Assembly: GCA_000934385.1 (NCBI GenBank)
Contig: KN880469.1
Location: forward strand, 62,001 to 126,000
Length of the DNA: 64,000 nt
Reading direction: 5' to 3'
Source of the DNA: Cylindrobasidium torrendii FP15055 ss-10
Lineage: Eukaryota > Basidiomycota > Agaricomycetes > Agaricales > Physalacriaceae
Shown here: in pieces, positions 48,283-62,158 of the stretch
Position numbering within the stretch: position 1 is the first letter of the stretch
How the letters are laid out: each line of letters begins with the position of its first letter
Notes under the pieces: generated by a model
The model's database searches: none
The model's input: only the letters and a program-made list of their open reading frames with translations
Told to the model about the DNA's origin: nothing
Made by a program: the position numbers and the translations under genes

Positions 48283-48881
48283 CGCGGTCAGAGGCTAACC
48301 CCACGTGCGATTGATGTACTCGCTGCACCCGGCCCTAAAGTCGGCAAGTGCCGGGCCGGCTACATAAATGCGTCGATCGCGCCTCTTGTTTTTCTTCCCA
48401 TCGTGTCCGACTCAATCACTCGAAGTGCCAGCCTCGCGCAAGGGAGAAGAGCCGCTTTTAACGAGCGGACCTTTTCCCAGTGGCATTATTATTTCACAAT
48501 TGGGGGAGCGAAGGCGGTCGAGCAATCGGCTGCCCACGAGAAGGAGCGTTTCTGTCGTGCTGGCTTGAGACCTCTGCTTCGGCAGTGTTGACTCGGTCGG
48601 TGCGGTGGATTCGCGTCGTCATATTCCTGTATCCTGCCGTAGTAGTCACTATGTGTCCTTGACGGTTCTGGTAAAACCATGACGAAGACATTCTTCCTAG
48701 TTACTCAGTAGTATCTTCAATGCAACTCAGTCCTTCATCATCATGAACGTGAGCTTCAGCAGCTCCATCTGTCAGAACGAGCGCCAAGGTTGCGTGTCTG
48801 GAAAGTTGAAGCAGCGGTCTGCCCCATATTAAATATCTTCCAATACAGATACTCTATGCATATCCCAAATAATACACACTA
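48283..48881. other. Intergenic region, 599 bp
   Basis: Upstream of SPC19 and downstream of the KEX1-type gene. Contains a CACGTG E-box at 48302-48307, about 20 bp before the SPC19 ATG. Open frames at 48368-48591 lack recognisable content. Confidence 0.4.
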
Positions 48882-51217
48882 CTATCTCCTCCTGCCCTCG
48901 TCCTCTTCATCGCTATCTCCAACATCGAAGATTGGCTGGGGCGACGGCGGATCCATCGCCCTCTCCTTTCCCTTCACACTCGCCGCCCTCGGTGTATACG
49001 GCACCTCATCATCCTGGAAGTTTGCCGTCGACATGCTCTGGGCCAACGGAACATGCTCCTCATCCCGCGTCTCGCGGTTGTTCATCGGCAACCGCAGCTT
49101 GCTTTGATTTCTCCGCATCCTCCAGCATAGGAAAAGGCCGATGAGCAGCCCAACGACAACGAGCACAAGGGCGGCTGAACCAGCGTTGTAATAGGCCTCC
49201 CACATCGCTTTGTCCTGCTGTGGGCTTTTGGTAGACGTCGGCAGGGCAGCAGTGTCAGACTGGTCGATGAACACCGGCTTCACATTGTCGCCAACAGAGC
49301 TCGCTATTCGTGCAGAACCTTCGAGGATTTTGGAAAAGTCCATGCCCATAAAGCGAAGGATCATGTCGTGCGATGTATGCGGCAAGTCGAACGGAACCAT
49401 ATGTGATGAATCAAAGATCTAGTAACGCGTTCAAAAGTGCACTTCGACAGTGCAGATGGAGCTGACCTTGGCATAGGTCAAGTTGCGCGACTCGACCCAT
49501 GTTCCCGCCGCGGAGCCATTGACGTTCCAGTTCTGTGTCTGCACGGTCTGTCGAAATTTAACCATTAGTACAGCGCCCTTGTCGAAGCACATACATACGC
49601 ACCCCGAGGCCCTTCGCTCCATTCCAAGTCATCCCCGCAATCATATTTTCCATGCCCACATAGTTGCAAATGATATCCTGGTCTCCAACAAAGAGCAGCA
49701 CTGGTATCCGTTCAAGAACAGACGGAAGGATACTGATGGATGAATTCTCGGTTTTCTCGTGAAGCGCCATGTGAACGCTGCCTCGACATTCAACCCACTT
49801 TGTGGAGTGGTCCTCAGCGTGTAGTGCACGCACTACGTCGTCTCTCTGTGGAAGGTCAGCATCATCATTTCCCACGCGGCAATAACCAAACGCACATCAA
49901 GATAGTCGGTGACAGGCTTGATATCTGGCGGCCAGTTCATACCACAAGCAGGGTACTCGTCATCCAGACGGACGTCGTAAATGTTCATGCACATGTCCTT
50001 GCCGTCCTTCCTGAAATCCTGTCTGTTAGTGCAATCCATTGCACACACCAGCAGACGCACTTTTTGTGGCGAACCTCTGAAACTGCGTACAACAGTTCCT
50101 CGCACTTGTTTACCACGACAGGCTCGTGGTCAGTGATGGCATTGACCATCTCCATGCACTCGTCCGTAGCTTTGCGGCTTTCCTTCCAGTACTAAAGGTG
50201 CGTCAGACAATGTAAGGCTTAGATGAAGGGCGTGTCGCACGTCTGAGTTCTCCTCCAAAACTCCCATTTTAACAAGATAGTCAATGTAGGAAGGATAATG
50301 AGAGCGCGCGTCTATCCAGCCGTTGCCGATGGCCACGCCTTTCAGCTGCGCAGCGTTCGAAGACAGAATACCATCGGCTGGAGTAAATGAGCAAAGAAAA
50401 GTAGGAACAGAAGAAGAGGCCACAAACCAAAATAAGGAATGTATTGCCCTGCGTAGCTCTCGCCAGCGAGGTAAGTCTAGAAGCATTAAGCCTGAATGCA
50501 GCTAATTCGTGTTGGGAACGCCTACATCAACATTGCGGTACTCTGGGAAGATCTTGTAGAAGTTGCGAAGGAATTCCAGGAATTGCTCAACAGTGGTGGC
50601 AAAGTCATGCACATAGTTGTTCGTGCTGGTGTACGAGAATCCAGTCCCAGCCGGTTGGTCAACTAGAGCAAGCCTATGTAAGTAGGCGCCAAGCGTGTCA
50701 AATCATTTACGCACCGTATACCATCGTGGTATATTCCTCCCACCCGCCTTCGACCACTTTGAATCCACCTTTCCCATCCATCCGCCACGGTCCGTTTTCC
50801 ATCATCAATCCATCGAAACTCGAGCATCCTGGTCCTCCCTATCTGGCTCGTTAGACGGAGAAGAGGTAGTCTGATGTTCAGTCCTACATTGAACCAAAAT
50901 AATACGCGCTCCCTGTCCGCTGCGCGCCTATTCTTGACCAGCACGAAGAACAAATGCGGAGTGACCTCCGTTTCTGCAGCGTTTTGCGCGTTTGGGTCCG
51001 ATGGGATATGGCCAGCGAATATTTTGAGAGGATGGTCGGGGTCCTGGTGGATATCAGGCAGCGAGGGCACGTAGAACGACGCGGCTGAGGGCACTAGAAG
51101 GTGATCTTAGTACTTGCTCCGCAGCCAATGGCGGATTATTGGGCGCTTACAATCTGCTGCTCTCGTCACACTGGCTATAATTCCAACGGTCCATGCCCAC
51201 AGGGAGGCGTATAACAT
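48882..51217 (-). CDS. KEX1: KEX1-type serine carboxypeptidase (pheromone and prohormone processing)
   Basis: The start is the ATG at 51217 ([20 protein letters not shown]), a signal peptide. The S10 core follows in short exons: [54 protein letters not shown], the nucleophile elbow [33 protein letters not shown], then [20 protein letters not shown] (catalytic Asp) and [20 protein letters not shown] (catalytic His). A transmembrane helix ([20 protein letters not shown]) and an acidic cytoplasmic tail ending EDEGRRR follow, the Kex1 layout for trans-Golgi retention. Kex1 trims C-terminal Lys/Arg from Kex2 products. About ten introns. The catalytic triad is complete. Confidence 0.92.
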
Positions 51218-52110
51218 GTCGGGAGCGAGATGGGTGCCCCTTCGAGCATGCACTGTCCAGATAATGTTATAATGAGCGTTCGGGGTCAAGCGACGTGTTC
51301 GGCCGCGATCACGGCCTACCGCTCCGCTTCAGAAGTTCGACTCGCGGCCATCGCAACGCTTCGTTCAATCTGAGTATGATACTTGCATGCCTTCTTCACG
51401 GACTGTTGAACACAATTGACTAGCAGCACAACTGCACAATCTTGTACTTCAAAAGCATGGCTCACCTGAATCCGTGTTGGCCTGCGTACAACAACGTTGT
51501 TACTTTCTGTTCCCACCGTTCCCACCTTCCAGCGTCAAGACTAAGTGCAGTCGATTCTGCAAACATTACCGTCACTGTACAGCCCCGTCTTTATCAGTCA
51601 CACGCTTCAATGCCTTTACACGCGGTCTTCATGGTGAACGAATACGAGAGCCCTGGCAAGGCTGGTACTCAATAATTTCTTGTAATTGACTGGGCTTTAC
51701 GCTACGGACTCCGTCGCAGAGAAGCTCCAGGTTAATGCTGGTTTAATGAGGACCCAGAACCGACCAGTGAAAGTAGCGTGCTCTGGCGTGCTGTAGGCTG
51801 CGTTGACAATGTCCTGTACCAAAGACCCCACCGTCGAGCCACAAGTCCATTGAATTCCTCCTCTTCGAGCGCTTCTGACGGAGCATGAGTATGATTGAAT
51901 ACCTCCGGCGCGAGCACGCTGTTCCGGATTTGATCATGGAACAGACAATTGATGTTAACCACAGGATGCCATCAGGATGCTATATACACTATTGTACAAG
52001 GGTGAATTGAAATTACACAGCAAAGATTCCTTCGAGATAAGAAATGGAAATGAAGAGCGATGACAAAGCACACCAAAATGAAAGCAATAACAAGAAGGCC
52101 ATTCAGGATT
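51218..52110. other. Intergenic region, 893 bp
   Basis: Between the KEX1-type start and the SPT3 3' end. A minus-strand frame at 51732-51962 (HAPSEALEEEEFNGLVARRW) looks somewhat protein-like but matches nothing known to me and has no splice partners. Otherwise nothing is supported. Confidence 0.4.
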
Positions 52111-53374
52111 CTAGATGAGAGCAACGCGTGTGCGGACAAGGCCACCGCGCCAGTTTCGCATACCCGCTGACCTATGGTGCGAGGAATTGCCTTGCATCCG
52201 TGTGAAGGCATCTTGAATGTGCTCCGGTTGAATAGCTGATCGTGCTTGTGGTGGTGGCAAGAAGAGGGTGCTGACAGGCAGCGCGTACTCGTCCGGAGAT
52301 TCTTCTCGTCTTCGTTTCTCGGCCGGTCCCCCCAGTCCCCCGGCCTTGCGCTTTCCTAAGACTGGTGTGTTGTACTCTGCTTTGAGGTGTGCCTCTTCGA
52401 GTGATTTCTTGACCGAGAGACCGGCAAGCGTGAGGGAGCGAACCATCTCGAAAGCGAGGAAGCCGACGATATCTGCCGTTTCGTCGCCTTGCCTGAGGTC
52501 GAGATGAGGGGGGAGGTTGAGGAATTCACGGAATCGTTTGACTAGGCTCTATGAGTAGACGATGGAGATCAAGTATGAAACTACCTTTGCGGTAAGTGAA
52601 GGATGCTTGTCGACATTCCGAGTAGTGTGCATACTCTTCTCTTGTCATTTGACGCGTTGCATCATCGGCTTCCTACATAGAAATGGATGGGGCGGTACAA
52701 CGGATGTAAATAGTCTCGCACCTTTAGACGTTGGATGGACGCTTCGTGAGCTTCAAGGTCATCATCGTCCTCTTCTCCGTCAGACTCATGGCCACTCTTC
52801 TTGAGTGTTTCCGAATAGACGGTCATGATTTCCCAGGGGAGCTTTATAGTAATCTTCTGAGCTTTGGTCTCCAGTTGTTTGTCTAGCATCGGTATCGAGA
52901 GTGAGCATGAATAATAGTAGGAAAGAGCGCACCATCGCCAACAGTTTCCTCAAGGGCGTCGACTTCCGCACCGCCCCCAGCATTCGCATCGTTTGAGTCC
53001 TTGGCTGTTTTCCGAACTTCCTTCCAGGAGAGATATGTCCGCAACCGGTTGGTCTTGCCACGGTCATGTCGAATAAGAAATATGAGGTCTTCTGCAGATA
53101 TGTTGCGCGCGCCGCGTCTGAGAGCCATTGCTTTCGCTTGTACAATCTGAATTTGGTTTGTCAAAGACCGCAAATCAAGGTGAACTGGACGCACCAACTC
53201 GATAACTTGACCACGGACAATGTCTTCGACCAGGTTGACAGTGTCCGTATTGGGTTCTTGGACCTCCCCAAATACAAACATCTGGAAGAGATTTAGTTCT
53301 GAATGGAGACGCTGTAGGAGACAAACCATTTGCGAGATTTCACTAGTATACTTGTATTCCTGCGTTGTGCTCAT
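52111..53374 (-). CDS. SPT3: SAGA complex histone-fold subunit Spt3
   Basis: The start is the ATG at 53374 (MSTTQEYKYTSEISQM); an intron joins this to MFVFGEVQEPNTDTVNLVED with IVRGQVIEL, and a second joins to IVQAKAMALRRGARNISAED and LIFLIRHDRGKTNRLRTYLS. These are the two histone folds of Spt3. The C-terminal part includes EADDATRQMTREEYAHYSEC, FREFLNLPPHLDLRQGDETA with DIVGFLAFEMVRSLTLAGL, also Spt3-typical, and a basic tail ending RTRVALI. Spt3 contacts TBP within SAGA. It diverges from the ATR gene across only 93 bp. Five introns or so. Confidence 0.93.
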
Positions 53375-53467
53375 GATGGTCTGAAGAGCGATCGCGTTGC
53401 GTCAATACGCGACAACAACGCGTCCTTTCTCTATCCATGATCATCATCATCACTAGCCACTCAAACG
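53375..53467. promoter_or_regulatory. 93-bp bidirectional promoter, SPT3 and ATR
   Basis: The two start codons are 93 bases apart on opposite strands, so the transcripts must share promoter DNA. No TATA box is visible; a short ATC/CAT-rich run lies at 53439-53457. Confidence 0.5.
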
Positions 53468-56400
53468 ATGAATACCACGCCGCAGGATACAATCAAAGCT
53501 GCCATCCAATTCTTCGACAGCCCCGGACGTCTCAACGAACAGCAAGTCACGTACATTGTCCAACTTGCAGAGCACTTTCTGTCCGAGGCGGAACCTTTGA
53601 GTGCCACCAACCACTGGAAGGCATATGAAATTGTGATGCAATGCGCCGAGCTCACATTTGAGGCAATCAACAAATTAGCCAAAGCCATCGTCGCCCGCAA
53701 GGCAGAACTACCACTGTCCGAGTTCAGCTCCGTCTTTCACTGTACCCTAGGCTTCATGGGCGTCGTGTCAACTTGGTTTGATCTCCAGGCGGAAGACGTC
53801 CGCCTCAATGCACCACTAATTTACGAACGTGCCTCAAAGGCTTTACTTGCTCTCACCCGTGCAATGGGTGCGCAGACATATAACGATTTCCCTGAGCTAG
53901 AAGAGGTCGAGCAGCTACGGTGTCTCTTCGCAGGAACGATCCTGCTGGTGGATGGTGCGTGCATGTCACATTCCGCGGATTTTGATTGACTTATCCTCCA
54001 GAGGTGCTCGCGGCTAATGAAGTCTTTCCTTCCCCACTGTATTTCACTCTAGAAAGCAACCCATCCTTGCAGACTGGATCGATGTTTTCTGTACGTGTAG
54101 GCTTTCTGAAAACGACATTATCAACCTCATAGAGATGCCTCAGAGTCAGGAAGCCCAGCGCCATATGAAGCTCAACAACCCCGTACTTGCCTATACCTGC
54201 GTATCCGCCTTAGCCCAGTTCTGGGAAGAATATCTGACAGCCGTTCCTGCTTCACAATGGCCTTCGGGCGACTTTGCATTTAGACTGAGCCAGGCAATCG
54301 ACGCTACTCTTCACCGCCTTTTGTCGGCCTCAAGTTCTTTGGTTCCACACACAAGAGTCCGCATCGCCCTCTCCCTCCTTCGAACCCTCTCCAACCTTCG
54401 AGCACTACACAGTGTCTCATCCACCGCGCACGGTTGGAACATGTTACTACTTCGACATCGCTTAGCTTCGGCAGAGTCCGACGGCTGGGATGCGATGGAC
54501 CAATATCTTGTCGAAGTACTCGACGAGGGGAAAGTGGCCTTCACTTCGCGCGAGGAAATTCGCGAGGTTGCAGTGGCGATGAAAGATAACACTGGTTTAG
54601 CCTCGGTACGATAACAGTGTGATTCACACATTGGCACTCATTTCCATTATAGAGATTAAGTGTAGCCTTTGCGAGTACTGTCGCGTCCAAGGCCCCAGAG
54701 ACATGGCTAGTCGAAATCCAGAGGACCTTACTCGAGCTCGTACCCGACACCGACGGTGCCAAAATATCGGCAGTCATTGCTAGTCGTTTGACCGTGAACG
54801 AAGATCAAGAGATGGAGGATGTCGAAGGAGACTGGAAGGCTCGGGCCCATTCCGCATTGACTGAACTTCTTTTTCCCGGACCGGTTGGATGGGAACACAA
54901 GCGTCTATCAGAGGCTCAATGTCTTCAAAATATGTACCGCACCGCGACCTCATTCTTCAACCAGTGAGTTCACCTATTTGTTTTCGTGCGATCAACCCGC
55001 TAAATATCTTCGCCAGACATGTATCCTTTCCATCAGAATGGCGCATGGTGGCCACCTCCAGGCTTGGTGCTCTACTTGACCTTTCCCCCCCACAAAGTCA
55101 TGGTAATCGACCAATGGTCCTACCATTATACCATGCGTACACCAAGTCTATGTTCACTGGCAATAAGGATGACTCTCCTTTGCAAGTCCGAAAAGCGGCC
55201 TTCAAGTGCACTAGCAAAATCATCAAACACGGAGCCTTCGACAAGTCCTTGTTAGCAGAGCAAAACGAATTCAGATATATACTCCACGGCCTTGAAGATC
55301 CTTCGCGGAGTGTGAGGCTTGCGGCTGGGTATGTTTTAGTCTTTTCTTTTGCCTCTTTACTGAGGGTGTCTGTAATAGCGAGGCGCTGAGGTCCTTGGCC
55401 GAATGCTTCGCTCAGCTTCCGACGCAACAGTTTGGCATCCTCTTTGACTGGATCGACACCATCTCGGACTCGACAACACCATCGGGGAGGGAAACACTAG
55501 TGCTAACTATGGGAATTCTGGCCGAGTCAGTCGTTCATGCTCTACTCGACCAAACCAACTCACAGATACTCAGATCAAAACAGTCATCCATCCAGCAACG
55601 TGCCTTGCAGTTTCTGATACTAGAGATGAAAAGGACAAATCCATTCTCCAAAGCGCAGGCGGCCAGTGAAGTTAGTGCAAGTTATTGCTCTCCAAGTAGA
55701 CAGCTGACCAACCCAAAGATCTTTCGACTGTCACGCTTGCGCGCCATAGCCTCATGGCGAATGTATTTGCCTTTTATAGAGGATATTGCACCTTGCCTCC
55801 TTTCCCTCTCGAAACACTATCCCAGAATCATCGACGATGCATGCAATGTGCTGTCAATTGCACCCCGCCAATTCCACGAGCGCACTATTCGATACACACT
55901 GCCCGAAATCATTGCCAAGCACGACATAGGCGCTCTCGAGGATGTTACGGACGGACTAGGCATTCCCATAGGGCGACTGTTATTCACTCACGGCGCAGCT
56001 ATTCTTACACATTTGTACATGATGGACACCGGCCACATGCCTTCGCTTGAGTGGATGGCACGCAGGATGGACGATGCTGCCAACGGAAGAGGTGGTATCA
56101 ACGCACAGAGTGTGACGCGCTCCTTCATTGCCGATCTTCTGCCCAGGTTAGCCATCAAGTTGGGCGACGCGGATGCCACGGTCGGAAAACAGGTACGGAT
56201 ATTGCTCGAGTTCAATGATGTTCACTGAGGTGTGTACAGGCCGAAATTGCTATAAAACGCGTGGCGAAAGTCTTTCATTCCGTCTCGGTAGAGGGAAAGC
56301 CTGGACGAACCTCAGTCACGCCAGATATGGCTACTTTTTTGCAAGGACATCTATTGACCATCATCGCCCGCTTGAACGATGTTCTATCCGAAGCGCTTGA

Positions 56401-59400
56401 GAAAAGTAATCTCGCGACAAAGCAGTCTGCCCTCCGAGGTTTAGGTGCACTCATCGAACTTGTCCAGAGCTCGTCCATAAAGCAGCATGCTCCGCAAGTG
56501 AGTATCTGAAGCCGTGTACTCCAGTGACGAACTGACCTGTATCCTAGATCATGGTAACTCTCCAGACCATGATCAACTTACCTGTGACCGCTGCAAGCGC
56601 GCTCGATGTCTGGTTGAAATTCCTTAAAACATTAGCCGCAGAGGACGAAACTGTGACCACGATATACTTTGGTACGACGAGTGCTACTCTAGCGTATTTG
56701 TGGCCTCGATTTTCGGACAAGCTCCGCGGTTTGGCACAGCTCATCTTCGACTACATGATCAAACTTGGTCATGGCCATCCCGATACTCTTCGGGATGTTG
56801 TATCGCTGTCCGGGGTTCCAGGGCTAGAAAAGCACGCTCGTTATCTTGAAAAAAGTCGGCGGGGGTGGACAGCAGCAATGAAATTCCAAAATATTTTAGA
56901 TCGACTCGATTCGCCCAACATTGTTGTCGCCATCCAGAGTCTTGTCGAACTAAAGGCCTTTTTCACCACAGAGCAGGAATTTGCTACTTCCTTGACACTG
57001 GGCGACTCATTCGACCCTGCAGTTGGCCAACTCATTACCCGATTGTTCATGAATGCAGCTCGTGAAGGGGATGATACCGAAACCCTTCGCCTCCTCGCAT
57101 TCGAATGCATTGGTATCCTTGGTGCAGTCGATCCCGACCGGACACTCTTCCCGACACAACGGGCCTCGATGGTGCTGCTGGAGAACTTCGATGACGGGAA
57201 CGAGAACGAAGAATTCGCCTGCCATGTACTCGTCAATCTCCTTGTTCCCGCCTTTAGGTCCACATCGGAGACTACCTATCAATCCCGCCTAGCTTTCAGC
57301 ATACAGATGATTCTCAAGCAATGCGGGTTCACGCCAGACCTTCTAAAGACCGACGAGATACCGAAGGCATCACCTCTCATGCGCTCCCGAAAGAGGTGGA
57401 GGGCGTTAGAGCAGCACGTTGTGGAGACCGTCACCCCGTTTTTGGCCGGCAAGTTCTCGTATGAACCTCAAGCATCGAGACAGACACAATCACCTATTTA
57501 CCCATGCAAGTCGACGTACCGCGAATGGACACAACTCTGGACAGAGCATCTGATGTCACTCGTGAAGGCAGATTCTGCTGCTGGTGCAATTTTCCGCCCG
57601 CTGTACGCGTCAGTCAACCACAACGACGTTTTCGTTGCGCACAGCCTGTTGCCACATTTAGTTCTGCACCATCTACTTTCCGGGGACGGCGATGTAGTTG
57701 AGGGCATCAGATTGGAATTGACGACTGTTCTGGAGGATCAAGTGAATCTGGATAGCACATCCACCTCTGACAAACGCCTGCTTAGTGCCCAGGTGACATT
57801 TTCTGTTTTTCATTTTCTGAACGGCGTTGAACGCCCACTTAGGCTGTTTTCATTCTGCTTGACCACCTCAACAGATGGCTTCGCTTGGCCCGCCAGAAGC
57901 GAAACACAACGCAGAGGCAGGCAGAGAGACAAGGCAACAGCAAAGAAGCGCGACGAATGAGGGCTGAACTTGCGCGGTGGGACAAACACCTTGAACAGAT
58001 TGAATCAATTCTTTCCATCAACGACGCACTCATGGCCAAGGCCGCGTTCAAGTCCAAATCGTATGCGCGCGCGCTGATGAGTTTTGAGCATCAAGCAGTG
58101 GCGATGCAGCATAATAACAGCCCCGAGCTGCCCGCATTGTATGAGAAGATGCATGAGCTCTATTCGCATTTGGATGAACCGGACGGAATGGAAGGGCTGT
58201 CGACGATGATTCCTGCGCCTAGCTTGGAACATCAGACGCTCGAGCACCAGGCAATGGGAAGATGGACATCGGCTCAGAGTTGTTGGGAGGTACGCCTACA
58301 GCAATCTCCGGATAACCTGGATTGCCATCTGGGATTGCTTCGATGCCTCAGAAACTTGGGGCACTACGGTGGGCTTCTTTTGTGAGTTCTGTACATCGCT
58401 AACCGTTGGCCAGATACTTTGTCTACTCATGTACGTGGTGTGCTTGTTCGGCGACCAGAATGGGGCCATGCATTGGCGAGATACCAGGTTGAGAGTGCGT
58501 GGATGATGGGTGCATGGGATGAAGTGCGCATCATCTGCGAGGAGAACGAACAGTCCGACCCGGAACTAGCCCTCGGAAGACTCATCCTGGCAATCCATTC
58601 TGGTGACACAGCAGCCATCAAGGAGGCGCTATCTACCGCCAGGCTCATTCTTGGAGCGCCCATAGCTGCTGCTGGCGTGGACGGGTACAGGCGCACATAC
58701 GATAGCGTCCTCGATCTTCATCTCATCCATGAGCTTGCCGACATCTACAATTTCATGTCTCATCCGAAGAGCATGAGGGATGAGAAAGCAAGGGTAGTAG
58801 GCTTGAACAAATTTAGGGAGGTGTTGACAGCGCGCTTGGAGGCAACTCTGCCTACTTTCCGGAATCGCGAGCCAATCTTGAGTATGCGCCGAACGGCGTT
58901 CCGTCTATCGTGTGTATCCCTCTGAACATCAACTTGAACACTCAGGCTTGCTGACGCTTATTTCATAGCCCATCGGAGTACGCAAAAACAGAGACGGACA
59001 AGAGTTGGCTCGCGACAGCCAAGATTGCGAGACGGTCGAACCAAATGCAGGTTGCATACAGCGCTTTGCTGCAAGCTCAATCTTCGGGATACGCTGGGGC
59101 TTTCATCGAAAGTGCAAAAGTCATGAAGGGTACCGATTCAAGTGGAGCCGTCGCTCAACTGCGCAAATCCATGCAGCTCTTCAATCAGGATTTGACGAAT
59201 GACCGCCACGCTATCGCGGGCGAGACCGACGCAGAGCGACAATTGATGAAAGCCAAAGTGAAGCCAGCCATTGGTATGGTGCTAGTAAACTGAGCTTCTC
59301 TGCAGGCAATGACTCTACTGGCTCGTTGGAAATGCGAGCTGCAGATGTCAGACGCGAAAGATCTGAGCGACGAGTTCCAGGCAGCCGCAAAGATTGCGAT

Positions 59401-61670
59401 GGAGTGAGTTTTTCCGTCACTAAGATATAGCCCCCTGCTAACGTTTTTGGCCAGATGGGAGAGTGGGCATTTCTACTTTGGCCAATTCCAAGACGTATGC
59501 TATAAGGGACTGCACAGGAAGGATCGAATCGTTCTGTATGCTAGTGACTTCGACTATTTGCTGGATCACTCACGCCTTTCCAGCGGTTTCCGGCGCATGG
59601 CAACAGTCATCGACAGTTATGCGAACGCGATCAAGTGTGGTTCAAAGTTTATCTACCAAACGGTACCGCGGTTTCTCTCTATTTGGTGGGAGATGAATAA
59701 GTTGCATGCCGACGGTGCTTGCCCACTGGACGGACAAAAGGATTATATAAAGCTCGTCAACCAAGTCAACAGTGCAGCTGACATTGCCTTCCGCCAAGCC
59801 CCAGCCTATCAGGTAAATAATTCGTATGTTCTTCTTAGGTGGTTGTCCTAATATCAAGCAGTGGTACACCGCGTTCCCTCAAATTGTATCTCGCATTGGT
59901 GCGGACTTCCCTGACGACAAATACGAAAAATATTGGCAAACGCTCATCGTACGGATCCTGAACGAATACCCAGAGCAGGCCATATGGCTATTCGTCGCCA
60001 CTCTGAATTCGAAGGACAAGCGCAGAGAAGAGAGAGCTAGAAACATCAAGGACATCATCAAGGCATGCAAGGTCATAATAGTGATGAGGAAGTTGCTCAC
60101 CGGACTTATCGCAGACCTCCGGCCCTCCTAATGCGAAGACATACATGACACAGTGTACCAAACTCACGACCGATTTCCTGACGCTGATTGAATACACACC
60201 GTCTAAGGAAGTCTCGCGAATGGACATGGAGCACTACTCCCCAGGGCTCTTAAGATTATCAAAGAACTCCAAGGTCATCATCCCTCTCATAGAGTCTCTA
60301 ACGATTCGACTTCCGGCCTCTTCATCCACCCGGGACACACGTTATCAACCTTTCCCTCCGAATCTGCCTACCTTCCAAGGTAAGAGTCGATTGATATTCC
60401 CCGACTCGACCAAAGCAAACCTTCAACAGACTTCGAAAGGGATGTTCCGGTGATGAGCAGTCTCGCGCGACCAAAGAAAATTAGTGCTACAGGTAGCAAT
60501 GGTCAACGTTACGCGTTCTTGGGAAAACCGCTGGATGACCTGCGCAAGGACGCGCGTGTGATGGATCTCTTCAATATTATCAACAAACTGCTGAACACCA
60601 ACCCCGACTCACGTAAACGCCAGCTGCACATTCGCACGTACGGTGTGATGCCGCTGAACGAAACGTGTGGCCTAATTCAATGGATACCAAAGACGTTGAC
60701 GGTGCGCTCTGCGCTTAACCCCAACCTGCTGAGTCAAAAAGTAAGCCTCCGCCACATCCAACTGTTCCAAAACTCATTTGTACCATAGGATGGTGACAAA
60801 CTGAACAAACTTCCGGATGACAACGACGCTGTGATCATGTTCCGCAAAATATGTGCTGTGTACGTGCCCTACTTTGCGTCTGGATTATTTCTCACCATCA
60901 GAAAAGACGCCCCGTAAAATTGGGCAGCTGGTTTGTGGAGACCTTCCCCGAGCCCTCTGCATGGCTTGCAGCACGGATCGCGTATGCGCGCACGCTTGCA
61001 GTCATGTCCATCGTCGGATACATCCTTGGACTCGGCGACAGGCATTGCGAGAACATCCTGCTCGATGTGAACACAGGCGAAGTTATGCACGTCGACTTCA
61101 ACGTCCTCTTCGATAAAGGGAAACACCTGAAAATTGCTGAGCGCGTTCCATTCCGATTGACGAGGAATATACTGGACGGACTGGGCATCACGGGCAGCGA
61201 GGGACCCTACCGTGTTGCTTGCGAGCTAGCAATGGATATCGTGCGCAACAATATGGATCCACTTGTAGCGGTCTTGGAAGCATTCGTGCATGACCCACTT
61301 TCAGAGTTCAATGAAGACAAGGTCAAAGACGTACGTGGTATTCCATGGACTCTCACGCAGGACACTCATGATGGTCGTACAGATTCGCGAGAAAAAAGAG
61401 GCTGCGCACAGCCGTAGGAAACAGGAACAGAGAGAGCAGGCCCTCAAGGTGGCAATTTTGCCCAATCGCGCGGATATGTCCATTGAAGAGATCGCCAAGT
61501 CTGTGCTCGATGTCGTGAAGTGCAAGCTACGAGGGGAGTATGGGGGATGGACGTCTGACTTCCAAGGGAAACCCAAGCCTACGAAGGAGCTTGTAAGTCA
61601 TCTCATAGCAGATGCAACGAATGAGGTGTATCTGGCGAGGATGTACTCTGGTTGGGCTGCATATTTATGA
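53468..61670 (+). CDS. ATR/Mec1/Rad3-type checkpoint kinase (PIKK)
   Basis: The start is the ATG at 53468 (MNTTPQDTIKAAIQFFDSPG). Roughly 2,300 residues spread over about 25 exons. The N-terminal two thirds are helical repeats (HEAT and then FAT, about 57.9-60.4 kb, e.g. YEKMHELYSHLDEPDGMEGL, MGRWTSAQSCWEVRLQQSPD). The kinase domain starts near RPKKISATGSNGQRYAFLGK with PLDDLRKDARVMDLFNIINK, has MPLNETCGLIQWIPKT, the catalytic loop GLGDRHCENILLDVNTGEVM, and HVDFNVLFDKGK. The FATC end is VSHLIADATNEVYLARMYSG followed by WAAYL. Presence of ATR-like kinase and FATC motifs, not Tor or Tel1 versions, guides the name. It signals from RPA-coated single-stranded DNA. One long intron near 60072-60112 is needed for the frame; no defect was seen. 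Confidence 0.92.
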
Positions 61671-62158
61671 TATGAAAGTACTATAGACAATGACTTTGCT
61701 TTGCTCGATATAGGGAACGGTAGTATTCCAGACGAAGGAGTCAAAGGAGTAGCTAGAATCTGTTGAACGAGTAACGTAGGTTTGAGCCCATGGCCTAGAG
61801 GTAGATCTTCGACAAGCATAGTGAAAGGTTGGTGCTCTTGCAAGATACTCAAGATCGGAGATGTTCTATCACATTGCATGCATACGCAACGTCCGTGCAA
61901 AATATTGCGAAAAGCCTTGGCTCGAGATTGACAAGACTGGCACGGACGATTTGTCACGAGTTGGCGGAATAACGAGAGTTCTGCCTGAGTCTAATATGAC
62001 CTTGCCATGCCCATGCCCTGATAGAGGTTGAACCAGAGCGAGTCCCAGCGCGAAAGACGAGAACATGGAAGGAAATCGTGCGGTTATGATTGGTTCTCAG
62101 AATTGATGGTGGGTGTGGTCACAGGCATGTTGATTTGTGAAATGCAATACGTCTAGAT
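61671..62158. other. Convergent intergenic region, 488 bp
   Basis: Between the 3' ends of ATR and the COX7A-like gene. Minus-strand open frames (61598-61957 and 61869-62066) overlap the ATR end and lack recognisable content. Confidence 0.4.

Noticed and set aside
51732..51962. Small minus-strand gene downstream of SPT3
   Set aside because: It looks mildly protein-like but lacks homology, splice partners or a promoter signal; left as an unsupported frame.
57885..58385. Separate gene inside the ATR locus starting at 57885
   Set aside because: The frame continues the FAT region of ATR once the preceding intron is removed.
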